This document shows positions 1 through 11,371 of a stretch of DNA of 64,000 nucleotides, piece after piece. Below the pieces are notes generated by a model. It ran no database searches. It saw only the letters and a list, made by a program, of their open reading frames with translations, and had not been told where the DNA came from. This DNA comes from Rhodoblastus sp963713695 (lineage in GTDB: Bacteria; Pseudomonadota; Alphaproteobacteria; Rhizobiales; Beijerinckiaceae): assembly GCA_963713695.1 (NCBI GenBank), contig CAVQMU010000005.1:1-64000 (forward strand). The letters run 5' to 3'. A program made the translations under genes and the position numbers. Every line of letters begins with the position of its first letter. The stretch's first letter is position 1.

Positions 1-697
1 GCTCGGGGACAGTGAGCGGCTCCCAGCCCGAAAAATTTTCGCGAAACCGCGTCTCGCCCTGCGGAAAACTCACGACCAGCGTCGCCAAAAATTCCGGCTG
101 GGCCGCGTTCATCAGCGCCGCCGAGTTTTCCGCATGCTGGCGTGAAAACGCTTTTCCGCCGAGGCCGTTCAGAATCATCACCGAGCGCTTGATGCCGGCG
201 TCGCCCAGTTTTTCGAGCGCCTCGCGCGTGCTCTCGAACGTCTCGCCCTTGCTGACCCGCGCCAGTACTTCGTCATCGCCGGATTCGGCGCCGACATAGA
301 CCAGGGACAGGCCGAGCGCCGCCAGTTCGCGCAGCTCCTCGACCGACTTTTTCCGCAAGTTGCGCGGCAGGCAATAACTCGACACCCGTCGCACGCCCGG
401 CAAGTCCCGGCGGATCGCTTCGAGAATGGCTACGAGACGGCGCGTAGAAAGGGTCAGGGCGTCGCCGTCGGAAAGAAACACCCGTTTGACGCCGTCGCCC
501 ATTTCTTCGCCGCAGCGCCGGACGCTTTCGAGAATTTCCTGCTCGTCGCGCGGGCGGAAGCGCTTTTGCGGCGCGGTGTACATTTCGCAAAACGTGCACT
601 TGTTCCACGAACAGCCGTCCGTGACCGGCAGGATCAGCGAATCAGCCTCGCTCGGCGGCCGGTAGACGGGTTCGACATAGCGGATGGGAGGGGTCAT
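1..697 (-). CDS. Radical SAM protein (partial, C-terminus off the window)
   Basis: The gene runs off the left edge, leaving 232 N-terminal residues. The start is ATG at 697, giving MTPPIRYVEPVYRPPSEADS. Near residue 30 is the radical SAM cluster motif in the segment GCSWNKCTFCEMY (CxxxCxxC with the usual aromatic residue), which binds the [4Fe-4S] cluster that cleaves S-adenosylmethionine. The following TIM-barrel stretch, with VFLSDGDAL and LVYVGAESGDDEVL, resembles the COG1032 class of B12-independent radical SAM proteins. The substrate is unknown. It lies about 60 bases downstream of the DUF763 gene on the same strand and could be co-transcribed with it. Family assignment is firm; function is open. 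Confidence 0.85.
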   Translation of the reverse strand, partial: MTPPIRYVEPVYRPPSEADSLILPVTDGCSWNKCTFCEMYTAPQKRFRPRDEQEILESVRRCGEEMGDGVKRVFLSDGDALTLSTRRLVAILEAIRRDLPGVRRVSSYCLPRNLRKKSVEELRELAALGLSLVYVGAESGDDEVLARVSKGETFESTREALEKLGDAGIKRSVMILNGLGGKAFSRQHAENSAALMNAAQPEFLATLVVSFPQGETRFRENFSGWEPLTVPE

Positions 698-757
698 GCA
701 GGGTCCGGATTTTCGAGAAGACAAAAACACCTTAGCGCATTTGCCGCCAGCGCCGCA

Positions 758-2008
758 TTATTTGGCCCGCGCGTTTTTGGCGTTATCGGCCTCCAGCCCG
801 AAAACGCTGCGGCCTCCATAATCCGGGGAGAGCCGCATTTCCTCGGCGACAAATTCCGGCAGGCCGGGCCCCCCGGCCATTCGTTCAAGGCGCCGCGCCT
901 GGGCGTCAAGCCGGCGCAGCGCTTCCAGCCTGTCGTCCTGCCCGAGCTTCGCCGTGGCGACGGCGCTCTTCAGCACATCGATGGTCTTGTCATAGACATC
1001 GAGCGGAACTGGGAAGGGATGACGGTCCTTGCCGCCGTGGGCGAGCGAGAAGCGCGCGGGATCGGAAAAACGGCAGGGCGCGCCGTGCAAAATCTCCGCC
1101 ACGAGGGCGAGCGACCGCACCGTCCGCGCGCCGACGCCGGGAACGAGCAGAAGGTCGGCGAAATCCCGGGGACCGCGATCGGCGGCGGCGGCGAGCGCGC
1201 CATGCAGCCGGCGCAGGACGACATCCTTCGGCCTGACGTCGTGATGACCGGGCATGACGAGATGGGGCAGCAACGGCTGGGCCGCGGGGGCCTCGCTGAT
1301 CCCTTCGGCCGCCGCGAATTCGCGGGTGAGTCCATCCGGCCCGAGATCGCGCAGCAGGTCGAGCTGCCGCGCCCGCGACGCCCTGGCCCTGACATCGGTG
1401 AGATTGACGATCATGCCCTGGTTTTCGCCGTCGATCGCCGCATGCGGCGCCTCGACGAAATCCTTCAATCCCTCGGAAAGCCAGTGATAACGGCGGGCAA
1501 GCCGGGTGTCGCCGTTCATGCCCTGCTGCACGACGACCCAGTTCCCGTCGTCGGCGACGATGAAGCCGTGCAAATAAAGATCAAAGCCGTCCTGCACGGC
1601 GGCGCTGTCGACTTTCGCAACGAGCCTGCTCGACTGGGCCAGAGCCGCGCCGTCGAAGCCGACGCGGTCGCCGATGATCGCCAGCTCATTCGGCGTCTGG
1701 CGGGAATGGCGGCCGCGGCCGCCGCAGACGTGGACGCCGAGTTCGCCCGCCATCGGCCCGAGCCCGCGCTTGAGCGCCGAGATCACGCTGGTGGTTATGC
1801 CGGAGGAATGCCAGTCCATGCCCATCACGGCGCCGAAGGACTGGAACCAGAAGGGATGCGCGAGGCGGCGCAGGAATTCGTCGCGGCCGTAATGATGGAC
1901 GATGGCCTCGGCGATCACCGCGCCAAGCCTGGACATGCGCTGTCCCAGCCATGCGGGAACCCGGCCATTGTGTAGCGGCAGATCGGCGCTGCCAGACCGT
2001 CGAGCCAA
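758..2008 (-). CDS. DUF763 domain-containing protein
   Basis: About 416 residues that match DUF763 throughout. The family-typical opening RRSGSADLPLHNGRVPAWL follows a TTG codon at 2008; the longer in-frame ATG at 2152 would add about 48 atypical residues, so I prefer TTG. Later landmarks are MDWHSSGITTSVISALK and a helix-hairpin-helix-like segment LLLVPGVGARTVRSLALVAE, which suggests contact with nucleic acid, but no biochemical role is established for the family. The gene is divergent from kup and upstream of the radical SAM gene. Family assignment is confident, the start only moderately so, and function is unknown. Confidence 0.85.
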   Translation of the reverse strand: MARRSGSADLPLHNGRVPAWLGQRMSRLGAVIAEAIVHHYGRDEFLRRLAHPFWFQSFGAVMGMDWHSSGITTSVISALKRGLGPMAGELGVHVCGGRGRHSRQTPNELAIIGDRVGFDGAALAQSSRLVAKVDSAAVQDGFDLYLHGFIVADDGNWVVVQQGMNGDTRLARRYHWLSEGLKDFVEAPHAAIDGENQGMIVNLTDVRARASRARQLDLLRDLGPDGLTREFAAAEGISEAPAAQPLLPHLVMPGHHDVRPKDVVLRRLHGALAAAADRGPRDFADLLLVPGVGARTVRSLALVAEILHGAPCRFSDPARFSLAHGGKDRHPFPVPLDVYDKTIDVLKSAVATAKLGQDDRLEALRRLDAQARRLERMAGGPGLPEFVAEEMRLSPDYGGRSVFGLEADNAKNARAK

Positions 2009-2252
2009 GAAAACACCCCAATCCGTCTGGTCCAGATTGCGCCCGCGCGCGCCGCCGCGCAAGGCCGTCCCGGCGGCGCAGGAACCAAAAAACAATCCTC
2101 TCGTTGTCCCGATTCCCGCGGCTTCAGCGCCGCCGCGTGTCCATGCAGCCAATCCCCGTTTGCAAAATTGTCGTCCGGCGGGCCTATGTCATAGTGTGAG
2201 AAACCTGTGTTCGTCGCCTGATTCTTTGGTGCGCGCCGCTGTGGAGCTGACG

Positions 2253-4147
2253 TTGACAACCGCCGAAACCATCGAAAATCGACAAAAAGGCGCCCAGTCC
2301 GGCGTGATGGCGATGGGACTTGGCGCCCTGGGCATCGTCTTCGGCGACATCGGCACCAGCCCGCTCTACACGCTGAAAACCGTTCTCGCCCTGACGGGAC
2401 GCGCGCCGTCGCCGGAAATCGTGCTCGGCGTCCTGTCGCTGCTGCTCTGGACGCTGATCATCGTCACCTCGATCAAATACGTCATTTTCGCCATGAGCAT
2501 CGACAATGACGGCGAAGGCGGCATTCTCGCGTTGATGGCGCTGCTCGGCATCAAGAAGCATCGCCGCCCCGTCCTGGTGGCGATCGGGCTTTTCGGCGCC
2601 GCGCTGATCTATGGCGATGGCGCGATCACTCCGGCCATATCGGTGCTTTCGGCGCTGGAAGGGCTGAAAATCGTCGCGCCCGAACTCGAGAGATTTGCCT
2701 TGCCGGCCTCGGTGGCGATACTCGTCGCGCTGTTCGCCCTGCAACCGATGGGCACCGCGCGGATCGGCCGCACCTTCGGGCCGATCATGCTGCTCTGGTT
2801 CGCCGCCATCGCCGTGCTCGGCGTGCGTGGCGTCATCGCGCATCCCGGCGTGTTGGTCGCCTTCAACCCGCTCTATGCCGTCCGCTATCTCTTCTCCAAT
2901 GGATGGACGAGCTTCCTCGTCATGGGCGGGGTTTTTCTCTGCGTGACCGGCGCCGAAGCGCTCTATGCCGACATGGGCCATTTCGGCGCGCAGCCCCATC
3001 AGGCTCGCCTGGTCCCTTGTCGTCTTTCCCGCGCTGGTCCTCAACTACGCCGGCCAATGCGCCCTGGCGCTCGAACGGCGCGGCGACGGACGACAATATC
3101 TTCTATCTGCTCTGCCCCAGCTGGCTGATGCCGCCTTTCGTCGCCCTGGCGACCGTGGCCACGATCATCGCCAGCCAGTCGATCGTCACGGGCGCCTTTT
3201 CCATGACGCGGCAGGCGATCCGGCTCGGCTGGCTGCCGCGCCTGCATATCGTGCAGACCTCGTCCGAGGGTTACGGACAGATCTATGTCGGCGCGGTCAA
3301 CTGGCTGCTGATGGCGGTGACCATCGGCCTGACGCTGCTGTTCAAGAAGTCCGACAATCTGGCCTCTGCCTACGGCATCGCCGTGTCCGCGACCATGCTG
3401 ATGACGTCGGGCCTGCTGTTCATCGCCATGCGCGAAATCTGGAACTGGAGCCTTCTCGCCGCGGGCGCGGTCGCCGGCGCCTTCATCTGCATCGACGCGG
3501 CATTCTTCCTCGCGAATTCGGCCAAGATTGCCGACGGCGGCTATGTGCCGCTGCTGCTGGCCTCGGGCGTCTATGCGCTGATGCTGATCTGGCATCGCGG
3601 CTCCGAGGCCGTCATTCAGCAGGTGCATGATGTCGTTACGCCGCTCGACAACTTTCTCGCGTCCATCGAGAGAGACAAGATTCCGCGCGTCCCCGGCGCC
3701 GGCGTCTTTTTGACGCGCGCAGCCATGGACGCGCCGCCAGTGATGCTGTGGCATGTGAGACACAATGAGGCGCTGCACGAGCTCCTGCTGGTGCTGACCG
3801 TCGCAACCCTTCCGGTCCCCTGGGTCAACAGCGCCAATCGCCTGAGCAGCATCGTGGAGCTGGCGCCCGGTTACTGGCGCGCGACGGCGCAATACGGCTT
3901 CATGGAGCGGCCCGACATTTCGCCGCTGCTGCAGCTGGCCCGGGCGCGGGGATGTCCATTGCCCCAGGACAAGCTGACCTTCTACGTTGGCCACGAAACC
4001 ATTGTCCGTCGCGACGACGGGGGCGGCCATCCCGCCTGGGAGACCGCAATTTTCGCGGCCATGGCGCGCAATTGCAGCCATGTTTCCGACTATCTGCGTC
4101 TTCCCTGCGATTGCGTGGTCGAGATCGGGCGGCAGGTCGCGATCTGA
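2253..4147 (+). CDS. kup: KUP-family potassium uptake transporter, frame broken twice as read
   Basis: Potassium/proton symporter of the inner membrane with about 12 hydrophobic segments and a soluble C-terminal domain. The family signature GIVFGDIGTSPLYTLK sits near the N-terminus, followed by IDNDGEGGILALMAL and LIYGDGAITPAISVLSALEG. The reading frame changes at a CCCC run at 2994-2997, where removing one C restores GHFGAQPIRLAW, and again near 3068-3078. After both corrections the protein is about 630 residues, the normal Kup length. The start is probably TTG 2253, preceded by GGAG at 2243-2246; GTG 2241 is an alternative. Both breaks have the +1 sign seen across the window, so the gene is probably intact in the organism. 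Confidence 0.88.
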
Positions 4148-4242
4148 TCAAAGCCAAGTTTGGAAGCTTTCTAAATTGAAGCAGATCGGTTTGCGGCAAG
4201 CCCAGCGTGGTCTAAACCGGTTCAGTCGATTTGGGAAAAAGG

Positions 4243-6273
4243 ATGGATTCGATGCGGCGGTTTGATGATGAATGGAAGGCTCAGGTCTCGACGCTGGCGA
4301 TCGTTCTCGCCGGCGCGGCAGGTGCTTTCATTTGCGCTCCGCACGCCCGCGCCGCCGATCTGCCATCTTTGAAAAGCGCGCCCGAGGCGCCGATCGGCTC
4401 GGGCGACCCCTGGAGCGGCTTTTATCTCGGCGGCCACGTCGGCCTGGCCTTTGGCGCGAGCGGCTGGACGACGACGGGCGCCGAAACCGGCGCCGGATTC
4501 TCGCCTGCCGTCTCGCATGACGGCCAGCAGGGGCCGCTCAACGGCGGCTATCAAGTCGGCTGGAATCATCTTTTTGCGTCGCATTGGCTGGCGGGCGTCG
4601 AGGCGGACGTCACCTTTCCCGACCTGATGGCCGCCAATCACACCTCCGCTGCGAGCGGCGCGGTCACCAACGACCAGTTGCAGTTCTATGGCAGCCTGCG
4701 CGGACGCCTCGGCTACGCCTTCGGCAATATCCTGCCTTATGTGACCGGCGGCTTCGCTCTGTCGCGCGACATTATTTCGCGCAACGGCGCGGCGACGTTC
4801 GACCAGAATTTTCTGACCCGCGAGGGCTTCGCCGCCGGCGCCGGCGTCGAATTGCGCCTGTCGCCGCAATGGAGCGCCAAGTTCGAATATATCTACGACG
4901 GATTCCCCCGCTCGAGCCTGTTCTTCGCCAATGTCGGCCAGAGCTACGCCTCGAACCTTGGCGTCCACAATGTCACCGCCGGCCTGAACTATCATTTCGG
5001 CGCCGACGAGGGCGATCCCGGCATTTTGCCCAGCATGGACAATTTCTCCATCCACGGGCAGACGACCGCGATCTACCAGGCCTCGCTGCCGATGCGCGCC
5101 AATTACACGGGACCGCAAAGCCTTGGTCCCGGCTATGTCGCGCGCGACACCAACAGCGTCACGGCCTTCCTTGGCTATCGCATCCAGCCCGGCACGGAAA
5201 TCTGGTTCAACCCTGAGCCCTTCCAGGGTTTTGGCCTCGACTCCACGCACGGCCTCGGCGGCTTCTCCAACGGCGAGGCGCAAAAGGGCGGCTATCCCTT
5301 CCCCCATTACAACACAGCGCGTCTTTTCGTGCGCGAGACCATCGGGCTCGGCGGCGAGCAGGAGGACATCGACGACAGCGCCAATCAATTCGCCGGCAAG
5401 CAGGATATTTCGCGCGCGACCTTCACGATCGGCCGCATGTCCGTGACCGACACGTTCGACAACAATGCCTACAGCCACGATCCGCGCGGCCAATTCCTGA
5501 ACTTCTCGCTGATGGACGCGGGCGCGCTCGACTATGCCGCCGACCAGAAGGGCTACACCTGGGGCGCGGTGGCCGAACTCAACCAGAAGGGCTGGGCCAT
5601 CCGCGCCGGCGCCTTCCTTGAGCCGACCGTGCCCAACGGCAATAATTTCGACGCGTCTTTGCGCGGCATCCAGGAGATGGTCGAGCTTGAAGAGCGCTAT
5701 TCGATCCTCGGCCAAGCGGGCAAGTTGCGGCTGCTGAGCTTTTTGGACTGGGGCAATTCCGGCGTGTTCGCCAATTATTCCACACCGGCGACAGTGGGTT
5801 TGATCTGCTCGCTCTCGAACCCGGCGAATTGCGCGCATCATCTCGAATACGGCTTTGTTGGCAATCTCGAGCAGTCGCTGACCGAGAATATCGGCCTGTT
5901 CTCGCGCCTGTCCTGGCGCGATGGCCAGACGACGATCATGGCCTGGACCGACATAGACGAGAGCGCATCCCTGGGCGCCCAGTTCAAGGGCGCGCTCTGG
6001 AACCGGCCGGACGACGTTGTCGGGGTGGCGGGCGTGATCAACGGCCTGTCGAAGTCCTACCAGAATTTTCTCGGCGCGGGCGGCTCCGGCATCAATATCG
6101 GCGACGGCGCCCTGAGCTATTCCGGCGAGAAGATCATCGAATCCTATTATCAGATCAACGTGACCAAGTGGTCGGCGCTGACTTTCGACTACCAGTTCAT
6201 CGGGTCGCCCGCCTATAATTCCGCGCGTGGCCCAGCCAACATCCTTTCGGCGCGCTTCCACGCCCAATTCTGA
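4243..6273 (+). CDS. Outer-membrane protein: small N-terminal barrel fused to an OprB-type porin
   Basis: 676 residues. A signal peptide ends near HARA|ADLPSLK. Residues of about 45-240 resemble the Omp25/OmpA-type small barrel common in Rhizobiales (WSGFYLGGHVGLAFG near the start, LRGRLGYAFGNILPYVTGGF in the middle, VTAGLNYHF at the end). Residues of about 260-676 resemble carbohydrate-selective OprB porins and end in a terminal phenylalanine, LSARFHAQF, as expected for BAM-dependent insertion. ATG 4243 and 4252 are both possible starts; TTG 4231 is less likely. The gene stands alone between kup and cynS. The two-barrel arrangement is unusual; an assembly fusion is unlikely because the frame is continuous and a second such fusion occurs at 25977. 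Confidence 0.8.
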   Translation: MDSMRRFDDEWKAQVSTLAIVLAGAAGAFICAPHARAADLPSLKSAPEAPIGSGDPWSGFYLGGHVGLAFGASGWTTTGAETGAGFSPAVSHDGQQGPLNGGYQVGWNHLFASHWLAGVEADVTFPDLMAANHTSAASGAVTNDQLQFYGSLRGRLGYAFGNILPYVTGGFALSRDIISRNGAATFDQNFLTREGFAAGAGVELRLSPQWSAKFEYIYDGFPRSSLFFANVGQSYASNLGVHNVTAGLNYHFGADEGDPGILPSMDNFSIHGQTTAIYQASLPMRANYTGPQSLGPGYVARDTNSVTAFLGYRIQPGTEIWFNPEPFQGFGLDSTHGLGGFSNGEAQKGGYPFPHYNTARLFVRETIGLGGEQEDIDDSANQFAGKQDISRATFTIGRMSVTDTFDNNAYSHDPRGQFLNFSLMDAGALDYAADQKGYTWGAVAELNQKGWAIRAGAFLEPTVPNGNNFDASLRGIQEMVELEERYSILGQAGKLRLLSFLDWGNSGVFANYSTPATVGLICSLSNPANCAHHLEYGFVGNLEQSLTENIGLFSRLSWRDGQTTIMAWTDIDESASLGAQFKGALWNRPDDVVGVAGVINGLSKSYQNFLGAGGSGINIGDGALSYSGEKIIESYYQINVTKWSALTFDYQFIGSPAYNSARGPANILSARFHAQF

Positions 6274-6410
6274 CTCCTCCGCCCTGGCCATGCTGGCTTC
6301 GCCGCGTTGGGCTGTTTCGCCGCATTCTGCAACCAACGCCGCGCTTCCTTCGTTTAATGCTCTCTCACGCGGGGCGGGACTGCGCTCCCCGACCGACGAA
6401 GGAAAATCCC

Positions 6411-6854
6411 ATGAATCGCAACGATGTCACCGAAATGATCGTCGACGCCAAGATCCGGAAGGGGCTCAGATGGTCTGATGTCGCCGCCAAGCTTGGCAAG
6501 TCCAAGGAATGGGTCGTCGCCGGATGCCTGGGCCAGATGACGTTCGACGCCGCGCAGGCGGCGACGCTGAAGGACATTTTCGAATTGTCCGACGACGCCG
6601 CGAAACTGTTGCAGGTCGTTCCCTACAAGGGTTCGCTGCCGACTGAAGTTCCAACCGACCCGCTGATCTATCGTTTTTACGAGCTGGTCAACGTCTACGG
6701 CACGACGTTCAAAGAACTGATCCACGAGGAATTCGGCGACGGCATCATGTCCGCCATCGATTTCAGGATGGACCTGAAGCGGGAAGCCAACCCCGCGGGC
6801 GACCGCGTGTCCATCACCATGTCGGGCAAGTTTTTGCCCTACAAGCCCTATTGA
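6411..6854 (+). CDS. cynS: Cyanate hydratase (cyanase)
   Basis: 147 residues, the standard cyanase length. It converts cyanate and bicarbonate to ammonia and carbon dioxide in the cytoplasm as a decamer. The N-terminal half is the helix-turn-helix-like domain (WSDVAAKLGKSKEWVVAG). The C-terminal catalytic domain carries IYRFYELVNVYGTTFKELIH and FGDGIMSAIDF, which place the known catalytic residues at Arg88, Glu91 and Ser114. The start is ATG 6411, with a purine-rich GAAGGAAAA just upstream. No carbonic anhydrase or cyanate transporter is adjacent. With the glnK-amtB loci it suggests use of scarce nitrogen sources or cyanate detoxification. Confidence 0.97.
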   Translation: MNRNDVTEMIVDAKIRKGLRWSDVAAKLGKSKEWVVAGCLGQMTFDAAQAATLKDIFELSDDAAKLLQVVPYKGSLPTEVPTDPLIYRFYELVNVYGTTFKELIHEEFGDGIMSAIDFRMDLKREANPAGDRVSITMSGKFLPYKPY

Positions 6855-7135
6855 TTGGCCGATCGGCGCTTTCGCCTCGGGGGCGCGGATCAAGGCGGGC
6901 GTCGGGAACGACGATCTGTTTTCGTGAAATTCCCATTTGATTCCTATTCCGGGGAGGCCCAAACTCCGGCATATTTGTCCGGGGGACGGTCGAAATGGAT
7001 TTCAGGCAGTCTTCATGGCGGATCGCGTCTTCCCCGCAGCGTCCGATCGTCGTTCATATTGACTTCAACGGGGCTGGAGACTCCCGCCGCGGCCGGGTTG
7101 CGAAATCGGACCTGTAGCCAGCGCAAGTGGAGCGA

Positions 7136-7900
7136 ATGAAAAATCCTTTTGATCTCACGGGAAAGATTGCCCTGGTGACCGGCGCGAGCCGGGGCATAGG
7201 CGAAGCCATCGCCAGAATGCTCGCGGCGCAGGGGGCGCATGTCCTCGTTTCCAGCCGGAAGGCCGAAGCCTGCCAGACCGTCGTCGACGCCATCGCCGCA
7301 TCCGGCGGATCAGCCGAGGCCATGGCCTGCCATATCGGCGACATGGCCGACATCGGCGCCCTGTTCGCGGCGATCGAGGAAAAATTCGGACGCCTCAACA
7401 TTCTCGTCAACAACGCCGCGGCCAATCCCTATTTCGGGCCTGTCTACGAGACGGACCTGGCCGCCTTCCAGAAGACCGTCGACGTGAACATCCGCGGCTA
7501 TTTTTTCATGTCGTCGCATGGCGTCAAACTGATGGCGAAAGGCGGCGGCGGCGCGATCCTCAACCTGGCCTCGGTGAATGGAATCATACCCGGCGACAAC
7601 CAGGGGATCTATTCCATCACCAAGGCCGCGGTCATCGCCATGACCCAGTCCTTCGCAAAGGAATGCGCGCCGTTGAAGATACGCGTCAACGCCCTTTTGC
7701 CGGGCGCGACCAACACCAAATTCGCGGCGGCGCTGGTGCAGAACCCGGCCATACTCAAGATGGCCCTCGCGCACATCCCGATGCGCCGCGTCGCCGAACC
7801 CGAGGAGATGGCCGGCGCCGCCCTCTATCTCGTTTCGGACGCCGCCAGCTACACGACAGGCGCCTGCCTTCCAGCAGACGGCGGTTATCTCCTGGCCTGA
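7136..7900 (+). CDS. Short-chain dehydrogenase/reductase (classical SDR)
   Basis: 254 residues. The Rossmann motif TGASRGIG at 15-22 binds NAD(P); the NNAA motif lies near residue 92. The catalytic triad is visible as Ser146, Tyr159 and Lys163 in SVNG...YSITK. The C-terminus PADGGYLLA is typical of classical SDR oxidoreductases. ATG 7136 follows GGAG at 7129-7132; the upstream GTG 7127 is less likely. It lies 55 bases before an acyl-CoA dehydrogenase, so a joint role in acyl-CoA or short-chain acid catabolism is possible, but the substrate cannot be deduced. Confidence 0.9.
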   Translation: MKNPFDLTGKIALVTGASRGIGEAIARMLAAQGAHVLVSSRKAEACQTVVDAIAASGGSAEAMACHIGDMADIGALFAAIEEKFGRLNILVNNAAANPYFGPVYETDLAAFQKTVDVNIRGYFFMSSHGVKLMAKGGGGAILNLASVNGIIPGDNQGIYSITKAAVIAMTQSFAKECAPLKIRVNALLPGATNTKFAAALVQNPAILKMALAHIPMRRVAEPEEMAGAALYLVSDAASYTTGACLPADGGYLLA

Positions 7901-7955
7901 GGCACGGGCTTTGTGCGACGATGACCGCCGCGCACGACCAAGTTCGGAATAAGCC

Positions 7956-9143
7956 ATGACTTCACCCCATTCGCGTTTCGATCCGCACGACCCTTTCCGG
8001 CTCGTCGACCAGTTGACGCCCGAGGAGCGCTTGGCGCTCGACGCCGCTCGCGCCTACGCCGCCGACAAGCTCGCGCCGCGGGTGCGCGACGCCTTTCGCC
8101 ATGAGCAGACCGACATCGAAATCTTTCGCGAAATGGGAAAGCTCGGGATGCTCGGCGCGACCATCCCTGCCGAATATGGCGGCGCGAGCCTCGGCTATGT
8201 CGCTTACGGCCTGATCGCCCGGGAAATCGAGCGCATCGATTCCGGCTATCGCTCGATGATGAGCGTGCAATCGTCGCTCGTCATGTTTCCGATTTTCGAA
8301 TTCGGCGACGAGGCGCAGCGTCGCAAATACCTGCCGAAGCTGGCGAGCGGCGAGTGGATCGGCTGCTTTGGCCTGACCGAACCCGATCACGGCTCGGACC
8401 CCGGCTCGATGGGCGCCCGCGCGCGGGCGGTGGAGGGCGGCTACCGATTGTCCGGCGCGAAAATGTGGATCACCAATTCGCCCATCGCCGATGTCTTCGT
8501 CGTCTGGGCCAAGGACGACGCCGGCGACATCCGCGGCTTCATCCTCGAAAAAGGCTGGGCCGGCCTGTCGACGCCGGTCATCCACGGCAAGATAGGCTTG
8601 CGCGCTTCCGTCACTGGCGAAATCGTCATGGACGGCGTCTTTGTTCCCGCCGGCAACATGCTGGCGAGCGCCAAGGGCCTCAAGGGGCCGTTCTCCTGTC
8701 TCAACGCGGCGCGGTACGGCATCGCCTGGGGCGCGCTCGGCGCCGCGGAAGCCTGCTATGAGACGGCGCGGCGCTATGTCCTTGACCGCATGCAATTCGG
8801 CCGGCCGCTCGCCGCCAATCAATTGATCCAGAAAAAACTCGCGGACATGGTGACGGAAATCGCGCTCGGCCTGCAGGCCTGCCTGCGCCTGGGACGGTTG
8901 AAGGAGGAGGGCTCCGCGCCTGTCGAACTCACGTCGATCGTCAAGCGGAACTCCTGCGGCAAGGCGCTCGATATCGCCCGCGCCGCGCGCGACATGATGG
9001 GCGGCAACGGCATATCCGACGAATTCTGCGTGGCCCGCCATCTCGTCAATCTGGAAGTCGTCAATACCTACGAAGGCACGCACGATATCCACGCGCTGAT
9101 CCTTGGCCGCGGCATCACCGGCATAGCCGCATTCTCCAATTGA
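7956..9143 (+). CDS. gcdH: Acyl-CoA dehydrogenase, glutaryl-CoA dehydrogenase type
   Basis: 395 residues, a cytoplasmic FAD enzyme. The segments CFGLTEPDHGSDPGSM and KMWITNSPIADVFVVWAK are typical of glutaryl-CoA dehydrogenases, which oxidise and decarboxylate glutaryl-CoA to crotonyl-CoA in lysine and tryptophan breakdown. The catalytic base falls at about Glu373 in NTYEGTHDIHALILGRG, the glutaryl-CoA subgroup pattern. The start is ATG 7956. It follows the SDR gene closely and may share its transcript. Another acyl-CoA substrate cannot be excluded, because specificity residues were inspected only by eye. Confidence 0.87.
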   Translation: MTSPHSRFDPHDPFRLVDQLTPEERLALDAARAYAADKLAPRVRDAFRHEQTDIEIFREMGKLGMLGATIPAEYGGASLGYVAYGLIAREIERIDSGYRSMMSVQSSLVMFPIFEFGDEAQRRKYLPKLASGEWIGCFGLTEPDHGSDPGSMGARARAVEGGYRLSGAKMWITNSPIADVFVVWAKDDAGDIRGFILEKGWAGLSTPVIHGKIGLRASVTGEIVMDGVFVPAGNMLASAKGLKGPFSCLNAARYGIAWGALGAAEACYETARRYVLDRMQFGRPLAANQLIQKKLADMVTEIALGLQACLRLGRLKEEGSAPVELTSIVKRNSCGKALDIARAARDMMGGNGISDEFCVARHLVNLEVVNTYEGTHDIHALILGRGITGIAAFSN

Positions 9144-9155
9144 ACGGCGACACTC

Positions 9156-9186
9156 AAAAAAAGGCCCCGGACACGCGCCGGGGGCA
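9156..9186 (-). terminator. Rho-independent terminator of groEL
   Basis: On the minus strand a GC-rich stem (GCCCCCGG against CCGGGGCC, one bulge) is followed by seven T residues. It lies about 130 bases beyond the groEL stop and reads in groEL's direction. The plus strand has no T-run after the stem, so it does not obviously serve gcdH. Confidence 0.75.
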
Positions 9187-9201
9187 ATTTCGTGATCGCG
9201 C

Positions 9202-9306
9202 TAGAGCCTGTTCAGTGAACTCCGGTTCACCGAACAGGCTCTAGATTCTTGTTTTAACGCATTTTCTTAACGCGAACCGGAATCCACTTCGCTCGAAAAC
9301 GCTCTA
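9202..9306. repeat. Intergenic repeat with a long hairpin and the GCGAACCGGAATCC motif
   Basis: The first part (about 9202-9243) is an inverted repeat: AGAGCCTGTTC-A-GTGAAC, a four-base loop, then GTTCAC-C-GAACAGGCTCT, with one mismatch. The second part (about 9250-9306) contains TTTTCTTAACGCGAACCGG, then ATCCACTTCGCTCGAAAACG. That sequence closely resembles a short element scattered between genes in many Rhizobiales genomes (recollection, not searched). It sits between the converging gcdH and groEL genes. Confidence 0.55.
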
Positions 9307-9317
9307 ACCGAACGACC

Positions 9318-10957
<1,640 letters not shown>

Positions 10958-11011
10958 GGGGATTCAACTCCGAAAGGAAAAAATGTCAGGTTCTTGTGAA
11001 AGGGGGCGGGA

Positions 11012-11300
11012 TCAGCCGACCACGCCCAGAATGTCGCTTTCCTTCATGATCAGCAGGTCCTGACCGTCGATCTTGACCTCCGTGCCCGACCATTTGCCGA
11101 ACAGCACGCGATCCCCCGCCTTCACGTCGAGCGGGACGAGATTGCCGCTCTCGTCGCGCGCGCCAGGGCCGACGGCGACGACTTCGCCTTCCTGCGGCTT
11201 TTCCTTGGCGGTGTCGGGGATGATGATGCCGCCCTTGGACTTCTCTTCGCCCTCGAGGCGTCTGAAGCACAATCCGGTCATGAAGGGGACGGAACGCCAT
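11012..11300 (-). CDS. groES: Co-chaperonin GroES (10 kDa), one frame break as read
   Basis: The cap of the GroEL chamber. The start is ATG 11300, giving MAFRPLHDRIVL. The rest, RRLEGEEKSKGGIIIPDTAK to the end LLIMKESDILGVVG, lies in the neighbouring frame after a break near 11265. The mobile loop (GEEKSKGGIIIPDTAKEKPQ) is intact. Removing one C gives 95 residues, the standard GroES length. It is transcribed first in the groESL operon, downstream of a CIRCE element and a heat-shock-type promoter. Confidence 0.95.
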
Positions 11301-11371
11301 ATTGTTTTCCTTGATCACGAGCCCGGGCGCACTTCGCGCTAGGGAAGCAGCCGAAGGGCGGAGGCAGCGCA

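Noticed and set aside
758..1975. Plus-strand open frame of about 470 codons at 566-1975.
   Set aside because: Shadow of the DUF763 and radical SAM genes on the minus strand.
2009..2252. Riboswitch or leader structure between the DUF763 gene and kup.
   Set aside because: No stable conserved structure could be seen by eye.
4222..6336. 704-codon minus-strand open frame opposite the fusion porin.
   Set aside because: Antisense shadow of a well-supported outer-membrane protein; no recognisable content.
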